Assembly: GCA_017406175.1 (NCBI GenBank)
Contig: JAFQZB010000251.1
Span: 1 to 41,640 of the forward strand
Reading direction: 5' to 3'
Origin: Selenomonadaceae bacterium
GTDB lineage: Bacteria > Bacillota > Negativicutes > Selenomonadales > Selenomonadaceae
Length of the DNA: 41,640 bases
The translations under genes were made by a program, and so were the position numbers. Below, in pieces: positions 14,968-22,957 of the stretch; within the stretch, counting starts at the first letter, position 1, and every line of letters begins with the position of its first letter. The notes below the pieces were generated by a model that worked only from the letters and a program-made list of their open reading frames with translations, did no database searches and had not been told where the DNA came from.

Positions 14968-16050
14968 TTGGAAAAAAGGGAGAGTTTATGGGAAGCATAT
15001 CTAAGGCGCGGTCTCAGTCGTCGGAGCTTCTTAAAGGGCTGTGTCGCGTTGACATCGCTTATGGGCTTCAGCACGGATATGTTCTCGAAGGTCGTGGAGG
15101 CGGCGGAGTCTAAGCCGTTGCCGGTAGTCATCTGGATTCACGGGCATGAGTGCACGGGTTGCGACGAATCGTTTATACGTTCGGGTGCGCCGCTCGCCTC
15201 GGACGTGGTGCTTTCGTCAATCGCTTTGGAGTACGACCATCTTTTAAGCGCGGCTTGCGGGGCTCCGTTTGAGGCTCACCTTGACGAGACCATTGCCAAA
15301 TACAACGGGCAATACATTCTGGCGGTCGAGGGCGCGATTGCAACCAAGGATAGCGGCGTTTACTGCATGAGCGGCGGGCACACGTTCACGCATCTTTTGG
15401 AGAAGGCTGCTAAGGGGGCGGCGGCGATTATCGCTTATGGCTCTTGCTCGGCTTACGGCGGCATTCAAGCGGCTAAACCTAATCCGACTGGCTCGGCTGG
15501 CATTGAACGGTTCGTCGGCGGAAAACCTGTCGTCAAAGTTCCGGGCTGTCCGCCTATTCCCGAAGTCATGACGGGCGTTGTTATGCATGTCGCGTTGTTT
15601 GGAACGTTGCCGCCCGTTGACGCTGACGGTCGTCCGAAGCAGTTCTACGGCAACAGAATTCATGACACTTGTTATCGGCGTCCGTTCTTTGATGCGGGCA
15701 TGTTCGCGGAGAATTTCGACGACGCGGGCGCAAAGGCTGGTTGGTGCCTTTATAAGCTCGGCTGTCGTGGTCCTGAAACTTACAACTCCTGCGGCAATCT
15801 GCGTTGGTGGCAGGGCATGAGCTATCCTATCCAGTCGGGTGCGCCGTGTATCGGTTGCTCCAATTCGAATTTCTGGGACGAAGACCCATTCACAGACCGT
15901 TTGCCCAAGTATGGCAAGCTCGGCGACGTGGACAAAATCGGCGTCGGGCTAGGTGTCTTGACGGCGGCTGGCGTTGGTGCTCATGCGGTGGCTAGTATCG
16001 TTCAGCGCAACCAACGCGAAAATCTTTTGGAAGAAGATCATCACGAATAA
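14968..16050 (+). CDS. hyaA: [NiFe]-hydrogenase small subunit (group 1, membrane-bound)
   Basis: A 360-aa protein starting at TTG (14968) placed by AAGGAGG; an in-frame TTG at 14941 lies upstream of this SD. It has a twin-arginine signal 'SRRSFLKG' (residues 17-24), so the folded heterodimer is exported. Proximal [4Fe-4S] ligands lie in 'ECTGCDES', 'GSCSAYGG' and 'PGCPP'. Distal cluster ligands are 'HDTCYRR' plus 'GWCLYKLGCRGP', and the medial cluster involves 'YNSC' and 'PCIGC'. A C-terminal hydrophobic helix ('VGLGVLTAAGVGAHAVASIV') anchors it in the membrane. The subunit relays electrons from the NiFe site to the cytochrome b encoded downstream. First gene of a three-gene operon. Confidence 0.95.
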   Translation: MEKRESLWEAYLRRGLSRRSFLKGCVALTSLMGFSTDMFSKVVEAAESKPLPVVIWIHGHECTGCDESFIRSGAPLASDVVLSSIALEYDHLLSAACGAPFEAHLDETIAKYNGQYILAVEGAIATKDSGVYCMSGGHTFTHLLEKAAKGAAAIIAYGSCSAYGGIQAAKPNPTGSAGIERFVGGKPVVKVPGCPPIPEVMTGVVMHVALFGTLPPVDADGRPKQFYGNRIHDTCYRRPFFDAGMFAENFDDAGAKAGWCLYKLGCRGPETYNSCGNLRWWQGMSYPIQSGAPCIGCSNSNFWDEDPFTDRLPKYGKLGDVDKIGVGLGVLTAAGVGAHAVASIVQRNQRENLLEEDHHE

Positions 16051-16065
16051 ACGAGGTGAAATTAA

Positions 16066-17964
16066 ATGCAACACGTTGTAGTAGACCCTATCACCAGAAT
16101 TGAAGGGCACTTGCGCGTTGAAGTTACTGTGGACGAGACCAATGGCACTGTCACCGACGCAATCTCAAGCGGTACGGCATGGCGCGGACTTGAACTTATC
16201 TTGAGAGACCGCGACCCCCGCGACGCTTGGGCTTATATCCAACGTATCTGCGGCGTCTGCACCACGGCTCATGCGCTTGCCTCCGTCCGTGCAGTCGAGG
16301 ACGCGCTCGGCATTGGCATTCCGCTTAACGCAAATTATATCCGCAACATCATGGCGGCAACGCTCACGGTTCAAGATCATCTGATTCATTTCTATCATCT
16401 GCACGCGCTCGATTGGGTTAGTCCTGTCGAAGCTCTTGCCGCAGACCCCGCTAAGACTGCTGAACTGCAAGTCGCCGTCCTCAATGCCTATCGCGTCGAT
16501 TTGAAAGTTCCCGAAGAAGTCAATACCGAAGCTTATCCGCACGACTTCCCCGCCGCCACGCCGCAATACTTCGCGGGCATTAAGGCTAAAGTTCAAGCAA
16601 TCGTTCAAAGCGGGCAGCTCGGTATCTTCTCGGCTCACTGGTGGGATCATCCCGATTACAAGCTCCTGCCTCCCGAAGTTCATCTTATGGCGGTCGCTCA
16701 CTATCTCGAAATGCTCGACAAGCAACGCGAAATCATAACGCCGCATGTCGTCTTTGGTGGCAAGAATCCTCACCCGCATTACGTCGTTGGCGGTATGCCC
16801 TGTTCAATCAGCCTGACGGACGGCAACGCCCCGATTAACACTGCACGCCTTGCAATCGTCGACCGGGCAATCAATATGGCTCGCGACCTCGTCAACAACT
16901 ATTATCTGCCTGACCTCGTGGCAATCGGCGTTATCTACGCTAAGGCGGGACGCGTCGACGGCGGCGGCTTGGCTCGTGAACGCGTGCTTGCCTTCGGCGA
17001 TTATCCGCTGACTGGTTATAAGGGCACTTCGACCGGCGGCTACTTTGAAAATCTTTTGGTTCGTTCAAATGGCGTCGTCGAAAACTTCGCAAGCGGCGTT
17101 AATAAGGCTGTCTTTACTCCCGTGACGGCGGAGGACTTGAAAGCCCCCGACATCATAACCGAGGGCGTCGAGCACGCTTGGTACGAATATCCTGAGACCG
17201 CCGGTAAGAACCTTCACCCGTGGAAAGGCGTTACCAAAGACAAATACACCGGACCGAAGACCGGAACGCCGACAATGTGGGAAACGCTCAACGAGGCGGG
17301 CAAATATTCCTGGCTGAAAACTCCTAAGTGGAAAGGCAAACTCTGCGAAGTTGGACCGCTGGCGCATTACATTGTTATCTACACCAAAGCCGCCAAAGGT
17401 TTGCTCCCCGAACCGACTTGGGCTGAACAAATGATGCTTAAGCAAATCGAAGTCGTTTCTAAGGTGCTGGGCGTCTCTGCTGAAGTTTGGATGCCGACGA
17501 TGCTCGGACGCACGGCTTGCCGTTGCCTCGACGCTCAACTTGCCGCAGAGATTAATAAGTTCTTCTTCGACAAGCTCATTGCCAATATCAAAATGGGCGA
17601 TACCGCCGTTATGAACAACGAGAAATGGACGCCTGACACCTGGGCAACTGATTGCATGGGCGTCGGTTTGTATGAGGCTCCTCGCGGCGGCTTAAGTCAT
17701 TGGGTTTGCATTAAGAACGGCAAGATAAGCAACTATCAATGTATCGTCCCGACGACGTGGAATGCTTGCCCACGTGACGACCAAGCCGGGCATGGTGCTT
17801 ACGAATTGGCTATGATGACGACGCATGTCGCCGTTCCCGATAAGCCGCTTGAAATTGCAAAAGTTATCCGCTCGTTCGACCCGTGCATGGCTTGCGCTAC
17901 TCACATGTTCAACGCCAAGGGGGAAGAGATTAACATAATTTCGACCGACCCCTACGGGAGGTGA
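16066..17964 (+). CDS. hyaB: [NiFe]-hydrogenase large subunit
   Basis: A 632-aa catalytic subunit. The N-terminal L1 motif 'RICGVCTTAH' and the C-terminal L5 motif 'DPCMACATH' supply the four Cys ligands of the Ni-Fe centre. After the His come 19 more residues (starting MFNAK), the C-terminal extension that a HyaD/HybD-type endopeptidase removes after nickel insertion. The group 1 pattern and the adjacent cytochrome b indicate H2 oxidation linked to the quinone pool. It lies 15 bp after the small subunit, with AGGTGA as SD. No maturation protease or hyp genes are present in the window, so they must be elsewhere. Confidence 0.96.
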   Translation: MQHVVVDPITRIEGHLRVEVTVDETNGTVTDAISSGTAWRGLELILRDRDPRDAWAYIQRICGVCTTAHALASVRAVEDALGIGIPLNANYIRNIMAATLTVQDHLIHFYHLHALDWVSPVEALAADPAKTAELQVAVLNAYRVDLKVPEEVNTEAYPHDFPAATPQYFAGIKAKVQAIVQSGQLGIFSAHWWDHPDYKLLPPEVHLMAVAHYLEMLDKQREIITPHVVFGGKNPHPHYVVGGMPCSISLTDGNAPINTARLAIVDRAINMARDLVNNYYLPDLVAIGVIYAKAGRVDGGGLARERVLAFGDYPLTGYKGTSTGGYFENLLVRSNGVVENFASGVNKAVFTPVTAEDLKAPDIITEGVEHAWYEYPETAGKNLHPWKGVTKDKYTGPKTGTPTMWETLNEAGKYSWLKTPKWKGKLCEVGPLAHYIVIYTKAAKGLLPEPTWAEQMMLKQIEVVSKVLGVSAEVWMPTMLGRTACRCLDAQLAAEINKFFFDKLIANIKMGDTAVMNNEKWTPDTWATDCMGVGLYEAPRGGLSHWVCIKNGKISNYQCIVPTTWNACPRDDQAGHGAYELAMMTTHVAVPDKPLEIAKVIRSFDPCMACATHMFNAKGEEINIISTDPYGR

Positions 17965-17970
17965 GCTATC

Positions 17971-18669
17971 ATGGCGATTAAATCTGTCAAAGACGTTAAG
18001 CGCAAAGAGTATTACATCTTTAGCCCGTTTCTTAGGTTCTTCCATTGGATTATGGCTTCGCAAATCGTTGTCCTGTTCGCGACGGGCTTGCTTATTACCA
18101 AACCTATGAACGTCGGCGCGGTGGAACCTGTCTTTACGAATACTTCAATGGATTTGGTTCGCGACATTCACTTCACGGCGGCTTTTATCCTCTGTGCGGC
18201 GTTGATTCTTCGTGTCTACGGCTTCATCATCAATAAGGGCGATAGATTGTTCCCGCGTGTTTGGGAAGGGCACTTCTACGAAGAGACCGTTGACGTTGCG
18301 TTGCACTACATGCTTTTGAGAGGGCACCACGCTTCGTTCTTGCGCAATCCTTTGGCTCGCGGCTCCTATGCGGCACTTTATGTCCTGCTCGCGATTGAAA
18401 TCTTCACGGGCTTTGCAATGTATTGCGCGGCGAATCCGGCGGGAACTGGCTACTTGCTCTTTGGCTGGGTAAATACTCTCGTCGGCTCCGAGATGATGAG
18501 CCATTACATTCATCATTACGTTGCCTGGTTTATAATCCTGTTCGCTATCGGGCATTTGTACATGGTTATTCGCGCCGAGTTCATGGAAGGCGAAAGCGAA
18601 ATTTCTAGCATGTTCTCCGGCAAAAAAATTCTCGCACACACGCCCAAGGACGCTAACGAACTCGATTGA
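17971..18669 (+). CDS. hyaC: Ni/Fe-hydrogenase b-type cytochrome subunit
   Basis: A 232-aa integral membrane protein with four hydrophobic helices. It has the HyaC/CybH/HupC features: 'SPFLRFFHWIMASQIVVLFATGLLI' (first helix, His ligand), 'DIHFTAAFIL' (second His), and 'MMSHYIHHYVAWFIILFAIGHLYMV' (third and fourth His ligands). It anchors the hydrogenase on the periplasmic face and passes electrons through two b hemes to the quinone pool. It begins 6 bp after the large subunit stop, behind GGGAGGTGA. Last gene of the operon, ended by a strong terminator. Confidence 0.95.
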   Translation: MAIKSVKDVKRKEYYIFSPFLRFFHWIMASQIVVLFATGLLITKPMNVGAVEPVFTNTSMDLVRDIHFTAAFILCAALILRVYGFIINKGDRLFPRVWEGHFYEETVDVALHYMLLRGHHASFLRNPLARGSYAALYVLLAIEIFTGFAMYCAANPAGTGYLLFGWVNTLVGSEMMSHYIHHYVAWFIILFAIGHLYMVIRAEFMEGESEISSMFSGKKILAHTPKDANELD

Positions 18670-18691
18670 AGATATATGACGCAAAAAAATT

Positions 18692-18720
18692 CTCCCGGCA
18701 AAGTCGTCGGGAGTTTTTTT
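18692..18720. terminator. Bidirectional terminator
   Basis: CTCCCGGC (18692-18699) pairs with GTCGGGAG (18706-18713) around a 6-nt loop, followed by seven T and preceded by an A-run. It ends the hydrogenase operon and the convergent phosphoethanolamine-transferase gene, whose stop codon begins in the T-run. Confidence 0.92.
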
Positions 18721-20419
18721 ATTTGCTGTAAGGCTCGCCGTTGTAAATCCTCGGTCGCGTCTTAAATTTTTCGTTGATGATACTTTTGCTCGCGTCAAAG
18801 GAAGTTGTGCGAATGTCCATGAGGTCAAGCAACGCATGAATCAAATAATCTGTGCGGTACGGGCGGTCAAGAGCGGCATTGATTGCGGAAATCTTTTCGG
18901 GATAACGTTCACGAAACTCTTTCGACGCCCAAATCAACGCGGGAATCTCAATCATGTGAACGTTGCCTTCCTCCTCCATAGAATGCCCGAAAAAGTCTCG
19001 ACCTTCGCATACCTCTTCGCCGTGGTCGGAAATGTAAATCAGCACAGCGTTTTTATCCTCAAAGCGGCGGATAATCTCATCGACAATGAAGTCGTTGTAA
19101 AGAACGGCGTTATCGTATTCGGCGGTTATCTCTCTCCAAGATTCGTAAGGCTTATCCTCGTCGCGAGAGGAAAATTTTTCAAACTTAGCGGGATAACGTT
19201 CTTCGTAAATGCCGTGCGTACCGTAAAGGTGAATCAGATAGAAATTTTTCTCGGCAGTCGGTGCAGCAAGAAACTTATCAAGCACGGGAAGCAATACGCC
19301 GTCAACCTGTCGTTGCTGTGCAATTTTATCTTCAGCCTCGATAAAAAATTTTTCATCGCAACGTGCGGAAAAATATTTGTCGAAGTTGCCCCACAAGCCG
19401 AGCGGACTTTGATTCGATAGCCACACCGTGTGATAATCCGTGCGCCGTAGAATGTCAAAGAGATTCGCCTTGAAGTACCAATCGTTTTGCGGCTCGTCCT
19501 TCTCCGCGAAAGTAAAAATTCTCGCCATAGCAGGGGCAGTATTATTTGCGCAAGCGATTGTATCGTTGAAACGAAAAATTTCTCCTTGTTCAAAGCGGGC
19601 AGTCAAACGCGGCGTGGTCGGCAGGTTGTAGCCGTAAAGTTGCATGTGATTTCTATCTGTCGACTCGCCCAAGACAAAGACCACCCACGGAATATTCGAG
19701 GCGTCGGTAAGAATTTTTTCGGTCTTTAGTTGCTGGTTCATTGCCGCGAAAATTTTTTCTTCACTTCCGATTGGAGCAGTCTTAATGAGTTCATGAATAG
19801 CACTCATTGTGAACCAAGGCATCGTGTTTAAGAAAAGATTGTTTGTTGCGTTAAAGGGAACATTTATAGCATCGCATACGTAAATCATCACTGGTGGGAA
19901 TAGAAATATTATTAATTCAATCGCTAGGCGTTTTAGTCTTTCTTCTGAACGAGTCGCGAAAAGTTTTTTCAGCCCAAAGCTTAACGCCGTCAACAAAGCT
20001 ATGAACGCCGCTAGGCTACCGAGGATTTTGAAGTTTAGGATGTACTCTTGAAGAAAAGCCTTTGCTGTCAAAGGATTGGTGCCGAGCAAAATTTGCAGTG
20101 TATCGAGGTTCAATGGCACGGAGAACTTTTGGAACAAAAAAATATTTGTCACGAAAATTATCGCGGACAAAATTATCAAGACTGTTTGTAAGGGTCGACG
20201 AACTTTTATCGGCAGAAGATGAATCGTCGCTGTGAAGATGAATAGCGCGAATGCCCCAATCCAAAATTTTATTATGCTTTCTTGAAAATCTTCTACTAAT
20301 AAAATTATCGGCCAGTTCAAAATCGTGAGGACGACAAAAAAGAATCCGTCCTCTTTAATTAAACGTCCGCCCCTCGAAGCAACGTAAGAGAAGACTTTTT
20401 TAATCGGCGTAAACAGAAT
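18719..20419 (-). CDS. Phosphoethanolamine-transferase-like sulfatase-family membrane enzyme
   Basis: The N-terminal third holds about five membrane helices; the C-terminal periplasmic domain has the sulfatase/alkaline-phosphatase fold of EptA/OpgE-type enzymes. Visible metal and catalytic motifs are 'VLGESTDRNHMQLYGY', 'CANNTAPAMARI' (nucleophile Thr) and 'YISDHGE'. Such enzymes add phosphoethanolamine to lipid A or periplasmic glycans. The start is uncertain: the first ATG/GTG/TTG in frame is TTG at 20320, which has no SD and would cut the first helix ('GFFFVVLTILNWPIILLV') in half. The frame is open up to 20422, and GAGAGGTGA lies just ahead of in-frame ATT (20419-20417) and CTG (20416-20414). 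I place the start at ATT, with CTG as an alternative. Confidence 0.82.
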   Translation of the reverse strand: MLFTPIKKVFSYVASRGGRLIKEDGFFFVVLTILNWPIILLVEDFQESIIKFWIGAFALFIFTATIHLLPIKVRRPLQTVLIILSAIIFVTNIFLFQKFSVPLNLDTLQILLGTNPLTAKAFLQEYILNFKILGSLAAFIALLTALSFGLKKLFATRSEERLKRLAIELIIFLFPPVMIYVCDAINVPFNATNNLFLNTMPWFTMSAIHELIKTAPIGSEEKIFAAMNQQLKTEKILTDASNIPWVVFVLGESTDRNHMQLYGYNLPTTPRLTARFEQGEIFRFNDTIACANNTAPAMARIFTFAEKDEPQNDWYFKANLFDILRRTDYHTVWLSNQSPLGLWGNFDKYFSARCDEKFFIEAEDKIAQQRQVDGVLLPVLDKFLAAPTAEKNFYLIHLYGTHGIYEERYPAKFEKFSSRDEDKPYESWREITAEYDNAVLYNDFIVDEIIRRFEDKNAVLIYISDHGEEVCEGRDFFGHSMEEEGNVHMIEIPALIWASKEFRERYPEKISAINAALDRPYRTDYLIHALLDLMDIRTTSFDASKSIINEKFKTRPRIYNGEPYSK

Positions 20420-20432
20420 AAATCACCTCTCG

Positions 20433-20467
20433 AAAAAAAATAACCGCTCGGCAAAATCGAACGGGTT
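20433..20467 (-). terminator. Terminator after the thymidylate kinase gene
   Basis: On the minus strand AACCCGTTCG pairs with CGAGCGGTT (one bulged C), loop of about 7 nt, followed by ATTTTTTTT. The T-run directly adjoins the SD of the next gene, the phosphoethanolamine-transferase-like enzyme. Confidence 0.8.
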
Positions 20468-20496
20468 CTTTGGATTCGTCAGAGTAAGTCTTTCAA

Positions 20497-21168
20497 TTAA
20501 TCGGTTGGCTCGAACTTCTTAATCAACAGCTCCTCAACCAACGCTAAAATATTTTCGTGAATATCCGTCGTGCTCCGTGCGAAGTTTTTATCCGCACACG
20601 GGACGACCTTCCAATCAAACCGCTGAGCAATCTCCTTGTAAGCGTTGTAAGTCTTCTCCATGTAATCGGCGTCGTTCTCGTGAATGTCCTCGCGCCCGCG
20701 CTCCTTGCGAAGGATGGCACTGATAGCCGGCGGCATATCCAAAAAAATCGTCATGTCGGGGCGCGGCAACTTGAAGCGTTCATACTCCAAATCGTCCAGC
20801 CACGTCAAAAACTTTGTGCGGTCAGTTTTCTTTTTGAACTTCGCCGCCTGATATGCCATGTTCGAGCCGACGTAACGATCACTCAAGACAAGTCCGCCAC
20901 GTTCATAAAACTTTTTCCACTCGCCGAAGCCCGCAAATCTATCGACGGCATAAAACGCCGCCGCCGCGTAGGGGTTGACAGCCTCCGCATCTCCGCCGAA
21001 GTCGCCGCGAAGATACATTTTAATCAACGCGGACGATTCGGACTCGTAGTTGGGAAAGCTCACACGCCTCACATTAACTTCCAAGTCCCGCAGACGTTCA
21101 TAAAGTTTGCGCGTCTGCGTCGCCTTGCCGGAGCCGTCCGAGCCTTCGATAACGACCAACTTTCCCAT
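20497..21168 (-). CDS. tmk: Thymidylate kinase
   Basis: A 223-aa cytoplasmic enzyme that phosphorylates dTMP to dTDP with ATP. It has the P-loop 'IEGSDGSGKATQT', the substrate 'FPNYESESS' and 'SDRYVGSNMAYQ' (DRY/DRF-type) motifs, and a LID segment 'KERGREDIHENDADY'. The start is ATG at 21168, placed by AGGGGGTG 7 nt upstream; longer in-frame starts exist but run into the regulator gene and add a non-conserved tail. It lies downstream of the LysR gene on the same strand, 83 bp away. Confidence 0.92.
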   Translation of the reverse strand: MGKLVVIEGSDGSGKATQTRKLYERLRDLEVNVRRVSFPNYESESSALIKMYLRGDFGGDAEAVNPYAAAAFYAVDRFAGFGEWKKFYERGGLVLSDRYVGSNMAYQAAKFKKKTDRTKFLTWLDDLEYERFKLPRPDMTIFLDMPPAISAILRKERGREDIHENDADYMEKTYNAYKEIAQRFDWKVVPCADKNFARSTTDIHENILALVEELLIKKFEPTD

Positions 21169-21251
21169 AACTGCACACCCCCTGTAAAAATTTTTGTTGC
21201 GAAAGTGACTGTATCTATTAGACAATCCATTGCTATTTCCTGCCGAAGAAT

Positions 21252-22121
21252 TCAAAGCGGCTCTTTGCAAAAATCGATGAACGCCTGCGCCGCCTTGGAG
21301 ACGTATTTTTCCTTTTTCCACGCAAGCCCAATATCGACGAATATCGGCTCGTAAAATGGAATGGCTTTTATGTCGTGCGAGTCTTCGCAGATGAAATCCA
21401 ACAGAAAAGCTATCCCGACTTGATGAGCGACAAGCCCCTTTATCGTGACGATTTGCCCCGACTCAAGCACGGTTCGCGGCGTAATCCTAAGCGCGGACAA
21501 TTTGTTTTGAACGACTTCGCGCAGGTAGGAGCCTTCCTTCATCATGATTAAATCGGAAGAGGCGATGTCTCGTGGCGTTATCCACTCCTTGCGGGCGAGT
21601 GAACTCCGTTGCGACACACAGACCATAAGCTGATTGCGGCTCATCTTAAGAACGTTCAAATTCGGCGTGGAGTCGGGGACGATTATAATTCCAAAGTCCA
21701 GCTCGTCGCTTTCGAGTTTCTCACGGATTGACAGCGAGCCTTCCTCAAAAAGTAGCACGTCAAGGTTCGGGTGCAGATGCCGGAAGACGGAAAAGACTTT
21801 CGGGAAGAGGTACGCGCCCATCATCGGCGGAATTCCAATCTTAATCGTGCCCTTCTGCAGTTGCTTGTAATCGTTGACTTCCAAAATGGCTTCATCGATA
21901 TTGCGCAGGGCAAGTTCGATTCGCTTCAAGAAGACGTTGCCTTCAGGCGTCAAGGTCAGTTGTTTTTGGCTACGGTCGAAGAGTTGAACGTCAAGTTCGG
22001 TTTCCAGTTTCCTTATCGCTACGGTGATATTCGGCTGTGAGACTTTGAGGCGTTGCGCGGCGCGGGTGATGTTCTTTAAACGGCTCGCCATCTGAAAGTA
22101 TTTAAGCTGTCGCAACTCCAT
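21252..22121 (-). CDS. LysR-family transcriptional regulator
   Basis: A 289-aa regulator. N-terminal winged HTH: 'MELRQLKYFQMASRLKNITRAAQRLKVSQPNITVAIRKLE' with 'LFDRSQKQLTLTPEG', followed by a two-lobed effector domain ('IKIGIPPMMGAYLFPKVFSVF', 'LVAHQVGIAFLLDFI'). ATG at 22121 is preferred because AAAGGAAG lies 8 nt upstream; an in-frame GTG at 22130 would overlap that SD. The effector is unknown. The target may be the divergent ABC ATPase gene, the usual arrangement for this family. Confidence 0.92.
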   Translation of the reverse strand: MELRQLKYFQMASRLKNITRAAQRLKVSQPNITVAIRKLETELDVQLFDRSQKQLTLTPEGNVFLKRIELALRNIDEAILEVNDYKQLQKGTIKIGIPPMMGAYLFPKVFSVFRHLHPNLDVLLFEEGSLSIREKLESDELDFGIIIVPDSTPNLNVLKMSRNQLMVCVSQRSSLARKEWITPRDIASSDLIMMKEGSYLREVVQNKLSALRITPRTVLESGQIVTIKGLVAHQVGIAFLLDFICEDSHDIKAIPFYEPIFVDIGLAWKKEKYVSKAAQAFIDFCKEPL

Positions 22122-22153
22122 TGTAATCACTTCCTTTGATTTAAGAGGTATCT

Positions 22154-22168
22154 ATAATTGCGATTTAT
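22154..22168. promoter_or_regulatory. Putative LysR-type operator (T-N11-A)
   Basis: ATAATTGCGATTTAT is a near-perfect dyad (ATAA-N7-TTAT) containing T-N11-A, the usual LysR core. It sits between the LysR gene and the divergent ABC ATPase gene, where an autoregulatory site would be expected. Confidence 0.5.
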
Positions 22169-22221
22169 ATTTTACACTGCTAAAATTTGCCTTGCAACTT
22201 TTATTTCAAGGAGGCTCAAAA

Positions 22222-22926
22222 GTGATTGAACTTAGGAGCGTGGAAAAAGTTTTCGGCTCGGTGCGTGCGGTCGACGGGATAAGCTTTGACATTAAACGCG
22301 GCGAGGTCTTCGGGCTACTCGGCAAGAACGGCGCGGGCAAGACGACTACGATTAAAATGCTGACTCTTCAGCTTAAGCCGACGGCGGGAGAAATCTTCTT
22401 CGAGGGGCGAACGATTCAAGGCAATGAAATTTTTATCAAGAGCCTAATCGGACTCGTGCCGCAACATTTGAATTTCGACCAAGATTTGACGGTTGAGTAG
22501 AACTTAGAACTGCACGCGAGACTTCATCACCTGCCGAAGGTTGAACGACGCGAACGCATTGACGAGCTTTTAAAGTTCGTGGAGCTGGGGAGGGTTCGTC
22601 AATCGTTCGTGCGGGAGCTGTCCGGCGGCATGAAGCGTCGATTGCTAATCGTCCGGGCATTAATTCATCGCCCGAAGATTTTATTCCTCGACGAACCGAC
22701 CGTTGCCCTTGACCCGCAAGTCCGCCATAAGATTTGGGAGCTGATAACCGACTTGAAGGCGCAAGGAATCACAATCCTATTGACGACGCATTACATTGAG
22801 GAGGCGCAGGCTCTGTGCGACCGCGTGGCAATCTTGAATCGCGGACGGCTCGTGGCACTCGACACGACGGCTAATCTTTGCGCGGGGCGTTCTCTGGAAG
22901 AAACCTTCATCGCGCTGACCAAATAA
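22222..22926 (+). pseudogene. ABC transporter ATPase interrupted by one in-frame TAG
   Basis: The frame starts at GTG 22222 behind AAGGAGG. It encodes a complete drug/export-type ABC ATPase except for TAG at 22498-22500. Before it are the Walker A 'GKNGAGKTTT' and Q-loop region 'LIGLVPQHLNFD'; after it, in the same frame, are signature 'LSGGMKRR', Walker B 'ILFLDEPT' and H-loop 'TTHYIEEA'. Family members have a 'LTVxENLELHARL'-like stretch at this point, so the TAG most likely replaced a Glu codon (GAG to TAG). Everything else is intact, so the mutation is recent, or a sequencing error. No permease is adjacent. Two truncated products would lack nucleotide-binding completeness. Confidence 0.85.
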
Positions 22927-22957
22927 AAAATCCCCGCCGCTTGACGGGGAATTTTTT
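22926..22957. terminator. Bidirectional terminator
   Basis: TCCCCG (22931-22936) pairs with CGGGGA (22945-22950), with A-run before and ATTTTTT after, between the ABC pseudogene and the convergent prephenate dehydratase gene. Confidence 0.82.

Noticed and set aside
16165-16779. 204-aa frame opposite the hydrogenase large subunit
   Set aside because: It is antisense to conserved [NiFe] hydrogenase sequence and has no family features.
18145-18837. 230-aa frame opposite the cytochrome b gene
   Set aside because: It crosses a strong terminator and lies opposite a clear membrane-protein gene.
20557-21354. 265-aa plus-strand frame opposite thymidylate kinase
   Set aside because: No motifs, no SD, and antisense to a conserved essential gene.
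22498-22500. TAG read as pyrrolysine or another recoded residue
   Set aside because: TAG is used as an ordinary stop elsewhere (for example at 8866-8868), no pyrrolysine genes are visible, and family alignment favours a Glu codon at this place.
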